Shown here one piece after another: positions 7,173-13,739 of a DNA stretch of 15,446 nucleotides. Made by a program: the position numbers and the translations under genes. Origin of the DNA: CAYURR01 sp964446745 (GTDB lineage: Bacteria > Bacillota > Clostridia > Lachnospirales > WQUN01); the NCBI GenBank assembly GCA_964446745.1, contig CAYURR010000065.1:1-15446 (forward strand), read 5' to 3'. Every line of letters begins with the position of its first letter. Within the stretch, counting starts at the first letter, position 1. The notes under the pieces were generated by a model. It did not search any database. It had not been told where the DNA came from and saw only the letters and a list, made by a program, of their open reading frames with translations.

Positions 7173-7664
7173 TTACGATATCACTTTAATAGGTTCGAGT
7201 AGATCCAGCTGCTGTTCCTTACCTGACATATTAACAATCCTTTCAGAGAGTTTATTTTTAGGTGCGTTTACATGATACGAATTAATGACTGAGACCTGTG
7301 CTTCAAGATTTGAAAATACTTGATCAAAGCACTTAGATTCCTTGATATGTTGTATTAGTTTTTCAACTAATACAACCAGTGAATCAAAAACAGCCGCGTT
7401 TTGTTTTAAGCTCTCCAGATGACTATTAAGCGCGTCTATTGCAACACCGTAATCAGCCTCTAAAAACACCCGCTCAATATCTGCTAAAGGCATTTTGAGT
7501 TTTCGCAATAGCACGATTTGTTTAATACGCGCTGCGCTTTCGTTATCATAAAATCTGTAGCCGTTTTCTGTTCTTGAGCTTTTGAGTATACCCATCTCCT
7601 CCCAATATCGCAGGGTCCGATTGGATATGTCAAATTGCTTTGCCACCTCTCCGATTCTAAGCAT
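7173..7664 (-). CDS. MerR family transcriptional regulator
   Basis: A 163-residue MerR-type activator. The N-terminal winged helix-turn-helix is textbook: RIGEVAKQFDISNRTLRYWE (3-22), then GILKSSRTENGYRFYD and a second helical pair RIKQIVLLRKLKMPLADIERVF. A long dimerisation helix follows, then a short C-terminal region of about 60 residues. That region has a single cysteine (in ESKCFDQ), so a thiolate metal site of the MerR or CueR kind is unlikely and a small organic effector or none is more plausible. AGGAGGG lies seven bases upstream of the ATG. The gene lies downstream of the methyltransferase gene on the same strand and has its own promoter with the 19-base spacer typical of MerR-controlled genes, which points to autoregulation. 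Confidence 0.92.
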   Translation of the reverse strand: MLRIGEVAKQFDISNRTLRYWEEMGILKSSRTENGYRFYDNESAARIKQIVLLRKLKMPLADIERVFLEADYGVAIDALNSHLESLKQNAAVFDSLVVLVEKLIQHIKESKCFDQVFSNLEAQVSVINSYHVNAPKNKLSERIVNMSGKEQQLDLLEPIKVIS

Positions 7665-7689
7665 GTAGCATCCCTCCTCTCTGAAAAGG

Positions 7690-7720
7690 AGTATAGACCA
7701 TTCCTCCGCGTAAAGATCAA
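7690..7720 (-). promoter_or_regulatory. MerR-type promoter with 19-base spacer
   Basis: On the minus strand TTGATC (7720-7715) and TATACT (7695-7690) are separated by exactly 19 bases. This over-long spacer is the hallmark of promoters that MerR proteins activate by untwisting DNA. The spacer has only weak dyad symmetry (GATC at one side, GGTC at the other). It lies between the methyltransferase stop and the MerR start, with a start point near 7683. Confidence 0.6.
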
Positions 7721-7724
7721 TAGG

Positions 7725-8498
7725 TTATTTTTGAGCAGTGAAAAATATTCTTGTAAATGGAAATATGACCTTAGTGTCTCTTTGTAGAGGATATGCATTT
7801 TTCAAAACATCTTCGTAATCAGTTAAAAATTCGGCTTTTACATTTTCATCTGTTATACAGTCTAAATATGGCCTTAAGCCGGAGCCGCTGTACCACTTTA
7901 CAATATCTTGATGATTGTTCATCACATGATAGTAATCTGTTTCCCATAAATCGAAATCCTCAGTTAAATCACTTAAAATATCGTAATAGAAATCGGCAGT
8001 AAACATAGAGTATGTCGAGGTAATCGAACTAAATTGACTTTCCCATTTCGGTGTTGAAATAAGCTTGATGAGTTCTGTATGCATAGGCATATCCTTGGTA
8101 CACGGGACTTGGACGGCGAGCACGCCGCCCGTGTTCAGGGCATTATACAGATTAGATAATAATAATTGATGATTGGGCATCCATTGAATAGCGGCGTTTG
8201 AAAAAACGATATCGAACAATCCTAAATCAGATATGTCATTTGATGCGTCACCAAGCATCCAATTCATATCTTTATACTTGCTTTTTGCCTGCTCAATCAT
8301 TGTCATAGAGTTATCTAATCCTATAATTTCAGCGTCACCCCATCTTGATCGTAATATATTGGTACTATTACCGGGACCGCAACCGATATCTATTATCCTT
8401 CTTGGCAGTTCAATGTTAATTCTAGTGACAAGGTCGATTGATGGTTGGGTTCTTTCTTTTTCAAATGTTAAGTACAGGTTTGGTTTCCAGTCAGACAT
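7725..8498 (-). CDS. tam: trans-aconitate 2-methyltransferase-like SAM methyltransferase
   Basis: A class I SAM-dependent methyltransferase, 257 residues, close in length and motifs to trans-aconitate 2-methyltransferase, which methylates the aconitase inhibitor trans-aconitate. The N-terminal W-x-P-x-x-Y-L-x-F-E-x-E-R-x-x-P-x-x-D-L pattern (4-23) is characteristic of that family. Motif I is DIGCGPGNST (37-46), the acidic ribose contact lies in IIGLDNS, and motif IV is FDIVFSNAAIQWM. GGAGGT lies seven bases before the ATG. It is cytosolic. The MerR gene follows 60 bases downstream on the same strand, and read-through into it is possible. No convincing promoter was found directly upstream on the minus strand. 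The substrate is assigned by resemblance only. Confidence 0.85.
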   Translation of the reverse strand: MSDWKPNLYLTFEKERTQPSIDLVTRINIELPRRIIDIGCGPGNSTNILRSRWGDAEIIGLDNSMTMIEQAKSKYKDMNWMLGDASNDISDLGLFDIVFSNAAIQWMPNHQLLLSNLYNALNTGGVLAVQVPCTKDMPMHTELIKLISTPKWESQFSSITSTYSMFTADFYYDILSDLTEDFDLWETDYYHVMNNHQDIVKWYSGSGLRPYLDCITDENVKAEFLTDYEDVLKNAYPLQRDTKVIFPFTRIFFTAQK

Positions 8499-8806
8499 TG
8501 TTGTTACCTCCAGTTATATTTTTTTTATTGGATGACGAATAACTGTTTTCTATTAGATACTTGTCCATTTTTGCAACTGTGGCCGGTTCATCGTCAAATG
8601 AGCCGCATTGTATATACCATCCTTCTCTTTATTGTCTACTTGATAATTCAATCATTTAATACATTGCCATTATATTATCACATAAAATATGCCAACTACA
8701 CGTCATGTTTTGGAGCTTGGCAAGTCCACTTTATTCATCCTATGCATATACTAAAAATAACAACTGATACAAGCTTTTGACAATAATATTGAAAGGTGTT
8801 TGTTTT
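8499..8806 (+). other. intergenic leader region upstream of the multicopper oxidase
   Basis: About 300 bases without a convincing gene. The left edge (to about 8515) is the ribosome binding site of the divergent methyltransferase gene. A possible housekeeping promoter, TTGTCT (8632-8637) and TTTAAT (8655-8660) with a 17-base spacer, would give a leader of about 140 bases. A GCATATACTA sequence (8744-8753) fits the sigma-K -10 pattern CATAnnnTA. AAAGGTG just before 8807 is the ribosome binding site of the oxidase. An 82-codon open frame at 8532-8780 has no ribosome binding site and no recognisable protein character. Confidence 0.6.
8632..8660 (+). promoter_or_regulatory. candidate sigma-A promoter of the oxidase unit
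   Basis: TTGTCT and TTTAAT, 17 bases apart, match the consensus in four and five of six positions. Initiation near 8667 would leave a leader of about 140 bases before the oxidase. The match is moderate and the region is AT-rich. Confidence 0.35.
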
Positions 8807-10333
8807 ATGGAAGCACGAAAGGTTAATGAAAAAAACAAGAAAAGAAAGCCGACTATACGGCATTACGTTTTACTTGCAACGGACGGATTTATATATTTGC
8901 CAACCACAGACGAATTATGCTCTCCACTCGAAACGAGGCAGCAGGTATATGTATTCGGCTTTGTCGGCGGGTTATATCAAGTGATTGAAAATAGCGTCAC
9001 GACATTTGAAAACAGAAAGCTCAACTGGAAGGATCCCGGCAATTTTGATTATTTACGAAGTCTCACATCGACCGCAACCATTCCTTCGCCCGTTGTTTGG
9101 GGTGAGGTAGGGGAGCACATCTATATAACGCTGATAAACTTGGGTATGGCTATCTCGGGTCTGGACGACCCGCATACTATACATTTGCATGGGGCGCATG
9201 TAGCGACGCAGATTGACGGGTTCCCGCAGACCTCCTTTGCCGTGCCCGTGTGGGAAGCTGGCAGCACAAGCATACCACCTGCCGCAACATACTATTTTTG
9301 CCCCGAGAACCCGGGGTCGTATATATATCATTGTCATGTGGAGGCGAGTGAGCATATTCAAATGGGTATGTATGGCGCACTGATCATTTATCCGTCGGTA
9401 GACAGCTTGGCGGCAGCCGGCATTACCATGAACCGGTGTGGCATTTGGCAATTGAACGGGGTCAAGCAATGCCAGATACCCAAGTATGCGAGCCACAGGC
9501 AGTTTGCATACAATCAAATCGATACCTTCTATGACAAGGAATATATCATGCTGCTATCGGAAATCGATCTGAAATGGCATCAAACCGTTCAGACAACATT
9601 GCAAACCGGTATAGAGTTTAATGCAGCGGATTTCAATCCTAATTTTTGGCTTTTAAACGGACGCGCATACCCGGATACGTTGTTGCCACATCCTCAGACC
9701 CCAAATCCGAACGAAAGCGCGAACCTGACACAGCTAAATTATGAGTCGTATGTTCACGTAAAGACCGGCCAAAAGTTCTTGCTTCGGATGATAAACATAG
9801 GGTACAAGGTAGTGCCGTGGCATGTCCACGGTTGGCACTATACTATTGTAGGTAAGGATACACATCAGAGCCCATTTTTGGAGATTGCTGCGGCTCTTAA
9901 TATGCATAACCATAATGTTATGGATATGGGCTTTACATTGACGATCAGCCCGGGTGAGACCTATGACTTGCTGATAGAGGCCAGAGATATAAGACCGCTG
10001 TATTCAAGATATATATTCAGGGGACAGGACAATATACCGTCTATGTGCTCACAAATGGCCGAACTCAATAATATCTCCGAGGATTTAATCGCGAAGATAC
10101 CCACGGAGCCTGTATCGTGCGGAAATGTAAATACAGTCAATTACGTTGATCTATGCGATGAATGCCGGTTTTTCCCGCAGTTTTATCCGATGCATAATCA
10201 CTCGGAATATACGATTACAAATACAAATACGCTTGAAAGCCCAGCCTCCAGTTCATATCCGGGCGGGCAGCTCACATTTATTCAAACAGATGCCCCTGAT
10301 GGTCATACGCATATGTCCCACAAGTCGAGGTAA
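8807..10333 (+). CDS. multicopper oxidase, cytosolic or spore-coat type
   Basis: A 508-residue multicopper oxidase, expected to couple one-electron oxidation of a substrate to reduction of O2 to water. All four HxH pairs of a trinuclear copper site are visible: H126/H128 (in HTIHLHG, 123-129), H175/H177 (in YHCHVE), H339/H341 (in WHVHGWH) and H463/H465 (in MHNHSE). Type 1 copper ligands would be H123, C176, H183 and M188. They therefore lie in the N-terminal half, whereas three-domain laccases carry them in the last domain. There is no Sec or Tat signal; the N-terminus is a Lys/Arg-rich stretch (KNKKRKPTIRHY). Spore-coat CotA also lacks a signal, which is one explanation. The start at 8807 has AAAGGTG eight bases upstream; a TTG at 8777 is less likely. 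The 119-codon gene that follows begins six bases after the stop. Confidence 0.9.
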   Translation: MEARKVNEKNKKRKPTIRHYVLLATDGFIYLPTTDELCSPLETRQQVYVFGFVGGLYQVIENSVTTFENRKLNWKDPGNFDYLRSLTSTATIPSPVVWGEVGEHIYITLINLGMAISGLDDPHTIHLHGAHVATQIDGFPQTSFAVPVWEAGSTSIPPAATYYFCPENPGSYIYHCHVEASEHIQMGMYGALIIYPSVDSLAAAGITMNRCGIWQLNGVKQCQIPKYASHRQFAYNQIDTFYDKEYIMLLSEIDLKWHQTVQTTLQTGIEFNAADFNPNFWLLNGRAYPDTLLPHPQTPNPNESANLTQLNYESYVHVKTGQKFLLRMINIGYKVVPWHVHGWHYTIVGKDTHQSPFLEIAAALNMHNHNVMDMGFTLTISPGETYDLLIEARDIRPLYSRYIFRGQDNIPSMCSQMAELNNISEDLIAKIPTEPVSCGNVNTVNYVDLCDECRFFPQFYPMHNHSEYTITNTNTLESPASSSYPGGQLTFIQTDAPDGHTHMSHKSR

Positions 10334-10339
10334 TAGGAG

Positions 10340-10699
10340 ATGGGATTACTCAAGAAAATAAAGGACATTGTGCGTTTGTGCATGTATGGGCTTAGAAAAC
10401 CCAGGTTGATTATTAATGAAGCCTTGCTGAGCGGGGATGGAAGCTTTGTGGATGTGCGGTATTGGATATCGAGGCCGGATAAATTGAACCCGAGGGGAGC
10501 TGTTTACCTGGTGGATGAACGTTCGGGTAAGAGGCTGTATCTGATGAGCATAGCTAAATTTGGAACTATACGTACCAGACATAGCAAACGTAAAACCACA
10601 GGTGTTTTGCTGTTCTATAATAAGGACAAGATCGTAGCATCAGGCGCAATGGTTTCGCTGTGTCTGGATATGCTAACTGCCGCTGCAAAGGTAGAATAA
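10340..10699 (+). CDS. small protein of unknown function, oxidase partner gene
   Basis: I do not recognise this 119-residue protein. It starts with a basic amphipathic stretch (GLLKKIKDIVRLCMYGLRKPR), then a segment that reads as alternating beta strands and turns (DVRYWISRPDKLNPRGAVYL, KRLYLMSIAKFGTI), a basic turn (RTRHSKRKTTG), and a strand-plus-helix end (VSLCLDMLTAAAKVE). There is no signal peptide, no clear membrane span and no zinc or copper motif beyond two separated cysteines. The start has GAGGT eight bases upstream, overlapping the end of the oxidase gene, so the two are translated from one mRNA. The tight link suggests a role with the oxidase, such as assembly, targeting or substrate supply, but that is context only. 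Confidence 0.7.
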   Translation: MGLLKKIKDIVRLCMYGLRKPRLIINEALLSGDGSFVDVRYWISRPDKLNPRGAVYLVDERSGKRLYLMSIAKFGTIRTRHSKRKTTGVLLFYNKDKIVASGAMVSLCLDMLTAAAKVE

Positions 10700-10730
10700 C
10701 AGTATACCATTAAATAATCCTCTTCGAGCT

Positions 10731-10747
10731 CTTTAGCAATGCTAAAG
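10731..10747. other. small inverted repeat between convergent genes
   Basis: CTTTAGC and GCTAAAG, separated by AAT, form a seven-base hairpin in the 63-base gap between the converging 119-codon gene and the kinase gene. There is no T-run on either side, so it is at best a weak terminator or an RNA-stabilising end. Confidence 0.3.
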
Positions 10748-10762
10748 CCAAGATCTGTATCT

Positions 10763-11725
10763 TCATCGGCTGATGCTGTCTATCTCGAACCAGTGATCGG
10801 TGAGCCAAAGCATTTCGTCTTTGAAACGCAGTACCTTTGCTTTCTTTGCTCCAAAGAATTCAGGTTGAATCCACCATATTGTTTCTAAGCACCATGAAAG
10901 CCGCAAGGAATCTGATATATCACCCATAGTCAGTGCTAAATGCTGTGTATAGCCCTCGAGAAAGGCATCTACCTTCTCAAGGGTTATTTTATTATCATCC
11001 AATGCAAATGATAGTATCGCCCTGCCGATATCATGCCAGATGAAGCTGTATTGGTTGCGGTCGAAATCGATGATGGCGGAAATGCCATCCGCATCGAACA
11101 ACATATTATCAGGAGAAAAGTCTTCGTGGGCTATCCCCTTAGGCAGTCTATCAAAGAAATCCTCCGTGAGTGTTTTTAATATAGGCTCTAACGCAAGTAC
11201 GGCATTGCGGTATTCGATGGGGGTATCCGGTGTGCATTCCTGCTTGCGGGTATGAAAGTTTGTCCATAATGCGTCTATTAACATTCTGCTACTTATGGGA
11301 TAACCCTTAGCGAAATGCACGGGGAGCTGCGAAAAGGCCTTGTGCATTAAGCCGCAGGCGCTGCCAAGGCTACGCATTTGCTTTATCGTGATCGTATCTG
11401 GGCCTTCCATCTTGCCCGGTAGAAAATCCATAACCATATAGGCCGTTTCGCTGTCTAAATGGCGTATGGCTTGTCCGTTGTAAGTGTGGATTTTAGGACA
11501 GGGTACGCCACAGCCTTCCAGAATGATCTGGCGCTGCAGAGCAGCCTCGATGGCATCCAATCTATCTTTATTAAACCGCTTGTAGCTAAATTGCTTTACG
11601 AGTAACTCGCCTTTATCGGTAGAGACCCTCCACTTCTGATTCATCCAGCCGCCCGTTACAGGCGATATCTGATTGCATGTTATACCGTAGCTGTCTTTTA
11701 AATCAGCGATAATAAAGTCATCCAT
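10763..11725 (-). CDS. aminoglycoside phosphotransferase-fold kinase (APH/CotS/ThrB2-like)
   Basis: A 320-residue kinase-like protein of the APH superfamily. The N-lobe carries GGWMNQKWRV and the ATP-lysine region LLVKQF. The catalytic Brenner motif is intact as H200-E-D-F-S-P-D-N207, with D202 as base, and the metal-binding aspartate is in IIDFD (D220). Active phosphotransfer is therefore expected, unlike in degenerate members. Relatives include homoserine kinase II, choline or aminoglycoside kinases and spore-coat CotS/CotI; the substrate cannot be told. The ATG has GGAGGGG eight bases upstream. The gene starts 25 bases after the CPBP protease stop on the same strand, so the two form an operon. 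It converges on the oxidase unit; if the oxidase is a spore-coat enzyme, a CotS-like role would fit, but this is speculative. Confidence 0.85.
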   Translation of the reverse strand: MDDFIIADLKDSYGITCNQISPVTGGWMNQKWRVSTDKGELLVKQFSYKRFNKDRLDAIEAALQRQIILEGCGVPCPKIHTYNGQAIRHLDSETAYMVMDFLPGKMEGPDTITIKQMRSLGSACGLMHKAFSQLPVHFAKGYPISSRMLIDALWTNFHTRKQECTPDTPIEYRNAVLALEPILKTLTEDFFDRLPKGIAHEDFSPDNMLFDADGISAIIDFDRNQYSFIWHDIGRAILSFALDDNKITLEKVDAFLEGYTQHLALTMGDISDSLRLSWCLETIWWIQPEFFGAKKAKVLRFKDEMLWLTDHWFEIDSISR

Positions 11726-11750
11726 ATAAACAACCCCTCCGTCTTTCTTA

Positions 11751-12356
11751 TTATGTTGGCATATGCTTTCTGTCTTTGCTTTCAGAAAATAAAATAGCGG
11801 AATAATTGAATATCATGTGAATAATAAACGAAGGAATAATCGAGCCGGTGCCATATGTAATCTTGGAAAAGAAATATCCGCCTATCATCGCAATAATAAC
11901 CTTGGCTATAACACGTTGGTGAAGTCCGAAATATTGGACATGCATGACCCCGAACAATAACGCGCATATGGCAACGGCAATGTTTACACTAATGATGTCG
12001 GTATGTATAAGCATAGGTAGGATGGTTCCGCGAAATAATATTTCTTCAAACAGTGGGAAAATAAAAATGAAGTTAAAGTTATACCTTTTGCTTGCACTAG
12101 CATAGCCGGAAAAACGAGACAAAATTACCGCGCAGATACATATCAATGCAAAATCCTTAAGAAAACCATAATATAAAAAATCGAATTGCCAGTTTCTGAT
12201 GTAACTATGGGGATAGAACAAAGCCACTAACAAAACAATTGAAGCCCAAATGTAGACATGGTAATCAAGCAGTATTTTTATATTTAACTTCTTGAACATA
12301 TATAGCAAAATGCAATAAAGAAACGAGAGTGTTGTACAGGCAAGTAAGATTGGCAT
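11751..12356 (-). CDS. CPBP family intramembrane metalloprotease
   Basis: A 201-residue membrane protein of the CPBP (CAAX protease and bacteriocin-processing, Abi) family. Several hydrophobic segments are visible (about 2-20, 36-48, 66-80, 96-103, 118-137, 150-163, 172-190). The three family motifs are intact: FEEILFR (E104, E105, R109), FGVMH (H139) and HMIFN (H180, N184). Members are glutamate/histidine intramembrane proteases implicated in prenyl-protein or peptide processing and bacteriocin self-immunity. No bacteriocin gene is visible nearby, so the target is unknown. The start at 12356 has GGGGG seven bases upstream; an in-frame ATG at 12398 lies before that site. The kinase gene is downstream in the same operon. 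Confidence 0.87.
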   Translation of the reverse strand: MPILLACTTLSFLYCILLYMFKKLNIKILLDYHVYIWASIVLLVALFYPHSYIRNWQFDFLYYGFLKDFALICICAVILSRFSGYASASKRYNFNFIFIFPLFEEILFRGTILPMLIHTDIISVNIAVAICALLFGVMHVQYFGLHQRVIAKVIIAMIGGYFFSKITYGTGSIIPSFIIHMIFNYSAILFSESKDRKHMPT

Positions 12357-12386
12357 ACTGCTACCCCCACGTTGAATGTGTATGAG

Positions 12387-12415
12387 AATATAACCCATAT
12401 CATGGCAAAATACAA
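12387..12415 (-). promoter_or_regulatory. candidate promoter of the CPBP-kinase operon
   Basis: On the minus strand TTGTAT (12415-12410) and TATATT (12392-12387) are 17 bases apart. The -10 box is good, the -35 weak. Transcription would start near 12380, leaving a leader of about 25 bases that includes the GGGGG ribosome binding site. Confidence 0.4.
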
Positions 12416-12429
12416 TATACTAAGAATCT

Positions 12430-12472
12430 GTTTACATAACTTGCGCTCGAGAGTAAAATACACTATGTAAAC
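12430..12472. repeat. inverted repeat bracketing the FliD-like promoter
   Basis: GTTTACATA (12430-12438) is exactly the reverse complement of TATGTAAAC (12464-12472). The arms are 34 bases apart start to start, about three helical turns. One covers the -35 box and the other the predicted transcription start. This arrangement suits a two-site operator, but no cognate regulator is identified. Confidence 0.5.
12431..12459 (+). promoter_or_regulatory. promoter of the FliD-like gene
   Basis: TTTACA (12431-12436) and TAAAAT (12454-12459), 17 bases apart, each match the sigma-A consensus in five of six positions. Initiation near 12466 gives a leader of about 36 bases ending in a GGGGGGA ribosome binding site. 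The -35 box lies inside the left arm of an inverted repeat. Confidence 0.6.
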
Positions 12473-12501
12473 GTCTCGATAAAATGAAGGGGGGATTTTA
12501 C

Positions 12502-13683
12502 ATGATAGGATCGATAGGTGTAAGCAGTAATAGTTATTTCGGGGGACCGTATATAGGTTCAGGATCAAACTCGACCAGAAATCTATTCATCAACTCGACC
12601 AATCTGTCAAAGCTTACGGATATATATAACTCGTCACTCAAAAAAACGACGCTGATGCTCGGTTCGATGAAGGAACTATCCAAATCGGCATCGCAGATGA
12701 AGAACCCGTTCAACACGATATGGAGCTCCGGGGCCGCAAAGTCTTCGGACAGCAAGGTGCTCACCGCGAGCATGACAGGCAGCAAGAACAACACATCATA
12801 TAACGTGGATGTCAAGCAAGTAGCCACAGCACAGACAAATAAATCTATAGCCCTCGACACGAATGCAAAGGGCGGCATTGCATCTGGTACGCAGGGCTTC
12901 AGTATCACGACAGGCGATAAGACAGTAAATTTCTCCACATACATCTCATCAAACGATACAAACAAGGACGCATTGGGTAAGATAGCCTCCTCGATCAACA
13001 ACTCGGGCAGCGGGCTGAGCGCGAAGGTGGTCACGGAAAACGGTAAATCCTCGCTGAGCATAACGGGCCAGACAGGAGCATCGAAGGGATTTTCCATCAC
13101 GGGCGCGTCCGCTGATGCCTTGGGATTAAACAACAAGACCGCCGAGGCGCAGGATGCAAAATACAGTGTAGACGGCACGGATTATACCTCGTCCTCGAAT
13201 AATGTAAAGATAGCGAGTGATAAGGACAGATACGGCAAGGAGACAAACAAGGTGACAGCCGAGTTGAAAACGGTAGGCACAGCGACGATCACATCGACGC
13301 TGAATGCCGACACAGTGACCGGCGCGGTTAAAGAATTCGCAAATAAGTATAACGCTGCGATGTCAAGCCTCAATTCGATGCCGAATAACGCGAATGTCTC
13401 ACGTATCAAGTCCTCGTTCTCTGTATCTGCTTATAACGGCAGCCGCATGTCGGAAATGGGCATTGGATTCAATAAGGACGGCACAATGAATGTTGATCAG
13501 AAGAAGCTCGCGGCGGCACTTGAAAAGAACCCGGATTCGGTCAAGTCGATGATAACGGGCTTTGCAAGGACTGCTGATAATAGCGCGTATACGGCTATGC
13601 GAACGGACAGATCCAGTTTGAACACGAGTGTCGTTAACTCTTATATCAGAAACTCCGGCATGATCATGAATATGGGTATGTAA
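12502..13683 (+). CDS. FliD-like flagellar hook-associated protein 2 homologue (short, orphan)
   Basis: A 393-residue Ser/Asn/Lys-rich protein with FliD-like segments in the right order. The SSDSKVLTASMTG and YNVDVKQVATAQTNKS segments (roughly residues 75-115) match the FliD N-terminal domain. ALGLNNKTAEAQDAKYSVDG is the usual middle block. MGIGFNKDGTMNVDQKKL is the FliD C-terminal block. FliD caps the growing flagellar filament. This one is short: it lacks the usual GlySer-rich GLASGLDT opening, has little variable middle, and ends in NSGMIMNMGM without a clear long C-terminal coiled coil. It has no cysteine, as is common in axial flagellar proteins. The start at 12502 follows GGGGGGA; the in-frame ATG at 12484 lies before that site. 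No other flagellar structural gene lies nearby. Its DNA looks richer in GC than the genes at 2395-3840. Confidence 0.72.
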   Translation: MIGSIGVSSNSYFGGPYIGSGSNSTRNLFINSTNLSKLTDIYNSSLKKTTLMLGSMKELSKSASQMKNPFNTIWSSGAAKSSDSKVLTASMTGSKNNTSYNVDVKQVATAQTNKSIALDTNAKGGIASGTQGFSITTGDKTVNFSTYISSNDTNKDALGKIASSINNSGSGLSAKVVTENGKSSLSITGQTGASKGFSITGASADALGLNNKTAEAQDAKYSVDGTDYTSSSNNVKIASDKDRYGKETNKVTAELKTVGTATITSTLNADTVTGAVKEFANKYNAAMSSLNSMPNNANVSRIKSSFSVSAYNGSRMSEMGIGFNKDGTMNVDQKKLAAALEKNPDSVKSMITGFARTADNSAYTAMRTDRSSLNTSVVNSYIRNSGMIMNMGM

Positions 13684-13688
13684 TAATT

Positions 13689-13719
13689 AGGGACGGCTTA
13701 AACATGAGCCGTCTCTTTT
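13689..13719 (+). terminator. terminator after the FliD-like gene
   Basis: GACGGCT (13692-13698) pairs with AGCCGTC (13707-13713) around an eight-base loop, followed by TCTTTT. It starts a few bases after the stop codon. The stem is short but GC-rich. Confidence 0.75.
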
Positions 13720-13739
13720 AAACTGACAGGGGGAAGATT

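Noticed and set aside
8532..8780. Open frame of 82 codons upstream of the oxidase
   Set aside because: No ribosome binding site and a composition like translated AT-rich spacer. A small membrane peptide cannot be fully excluded.
10731..10747. Hairpin between the 119-codon gene and the kinase as a rho-independent terminator
   Set aside because: The stem is seven bases with no T-run on either strand.
11751..12356. CPBP protease as part of a bacteriocin immunity cluster
   Set aside because: No precursor peptide, maturation enzyme or peptide exporter is visible around it.
12454..12482. Possible flagellar sigma-D promoter (TAAA ... CTCGATAA) before the FliD-like gene
   Set aside because: The spacer is about two bases too long, the -10 match is partial, and transcription would begin at the ribosome binding site. 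The TTTACA-17-TAAAAT promoter fits better.
12534..13178. Minus-strand open frame of 214 codons inside the FliD-like gene
   Set aside because: It is antisense to clear FliD-like motifs, and its length reflects biased codon use in the real gene.
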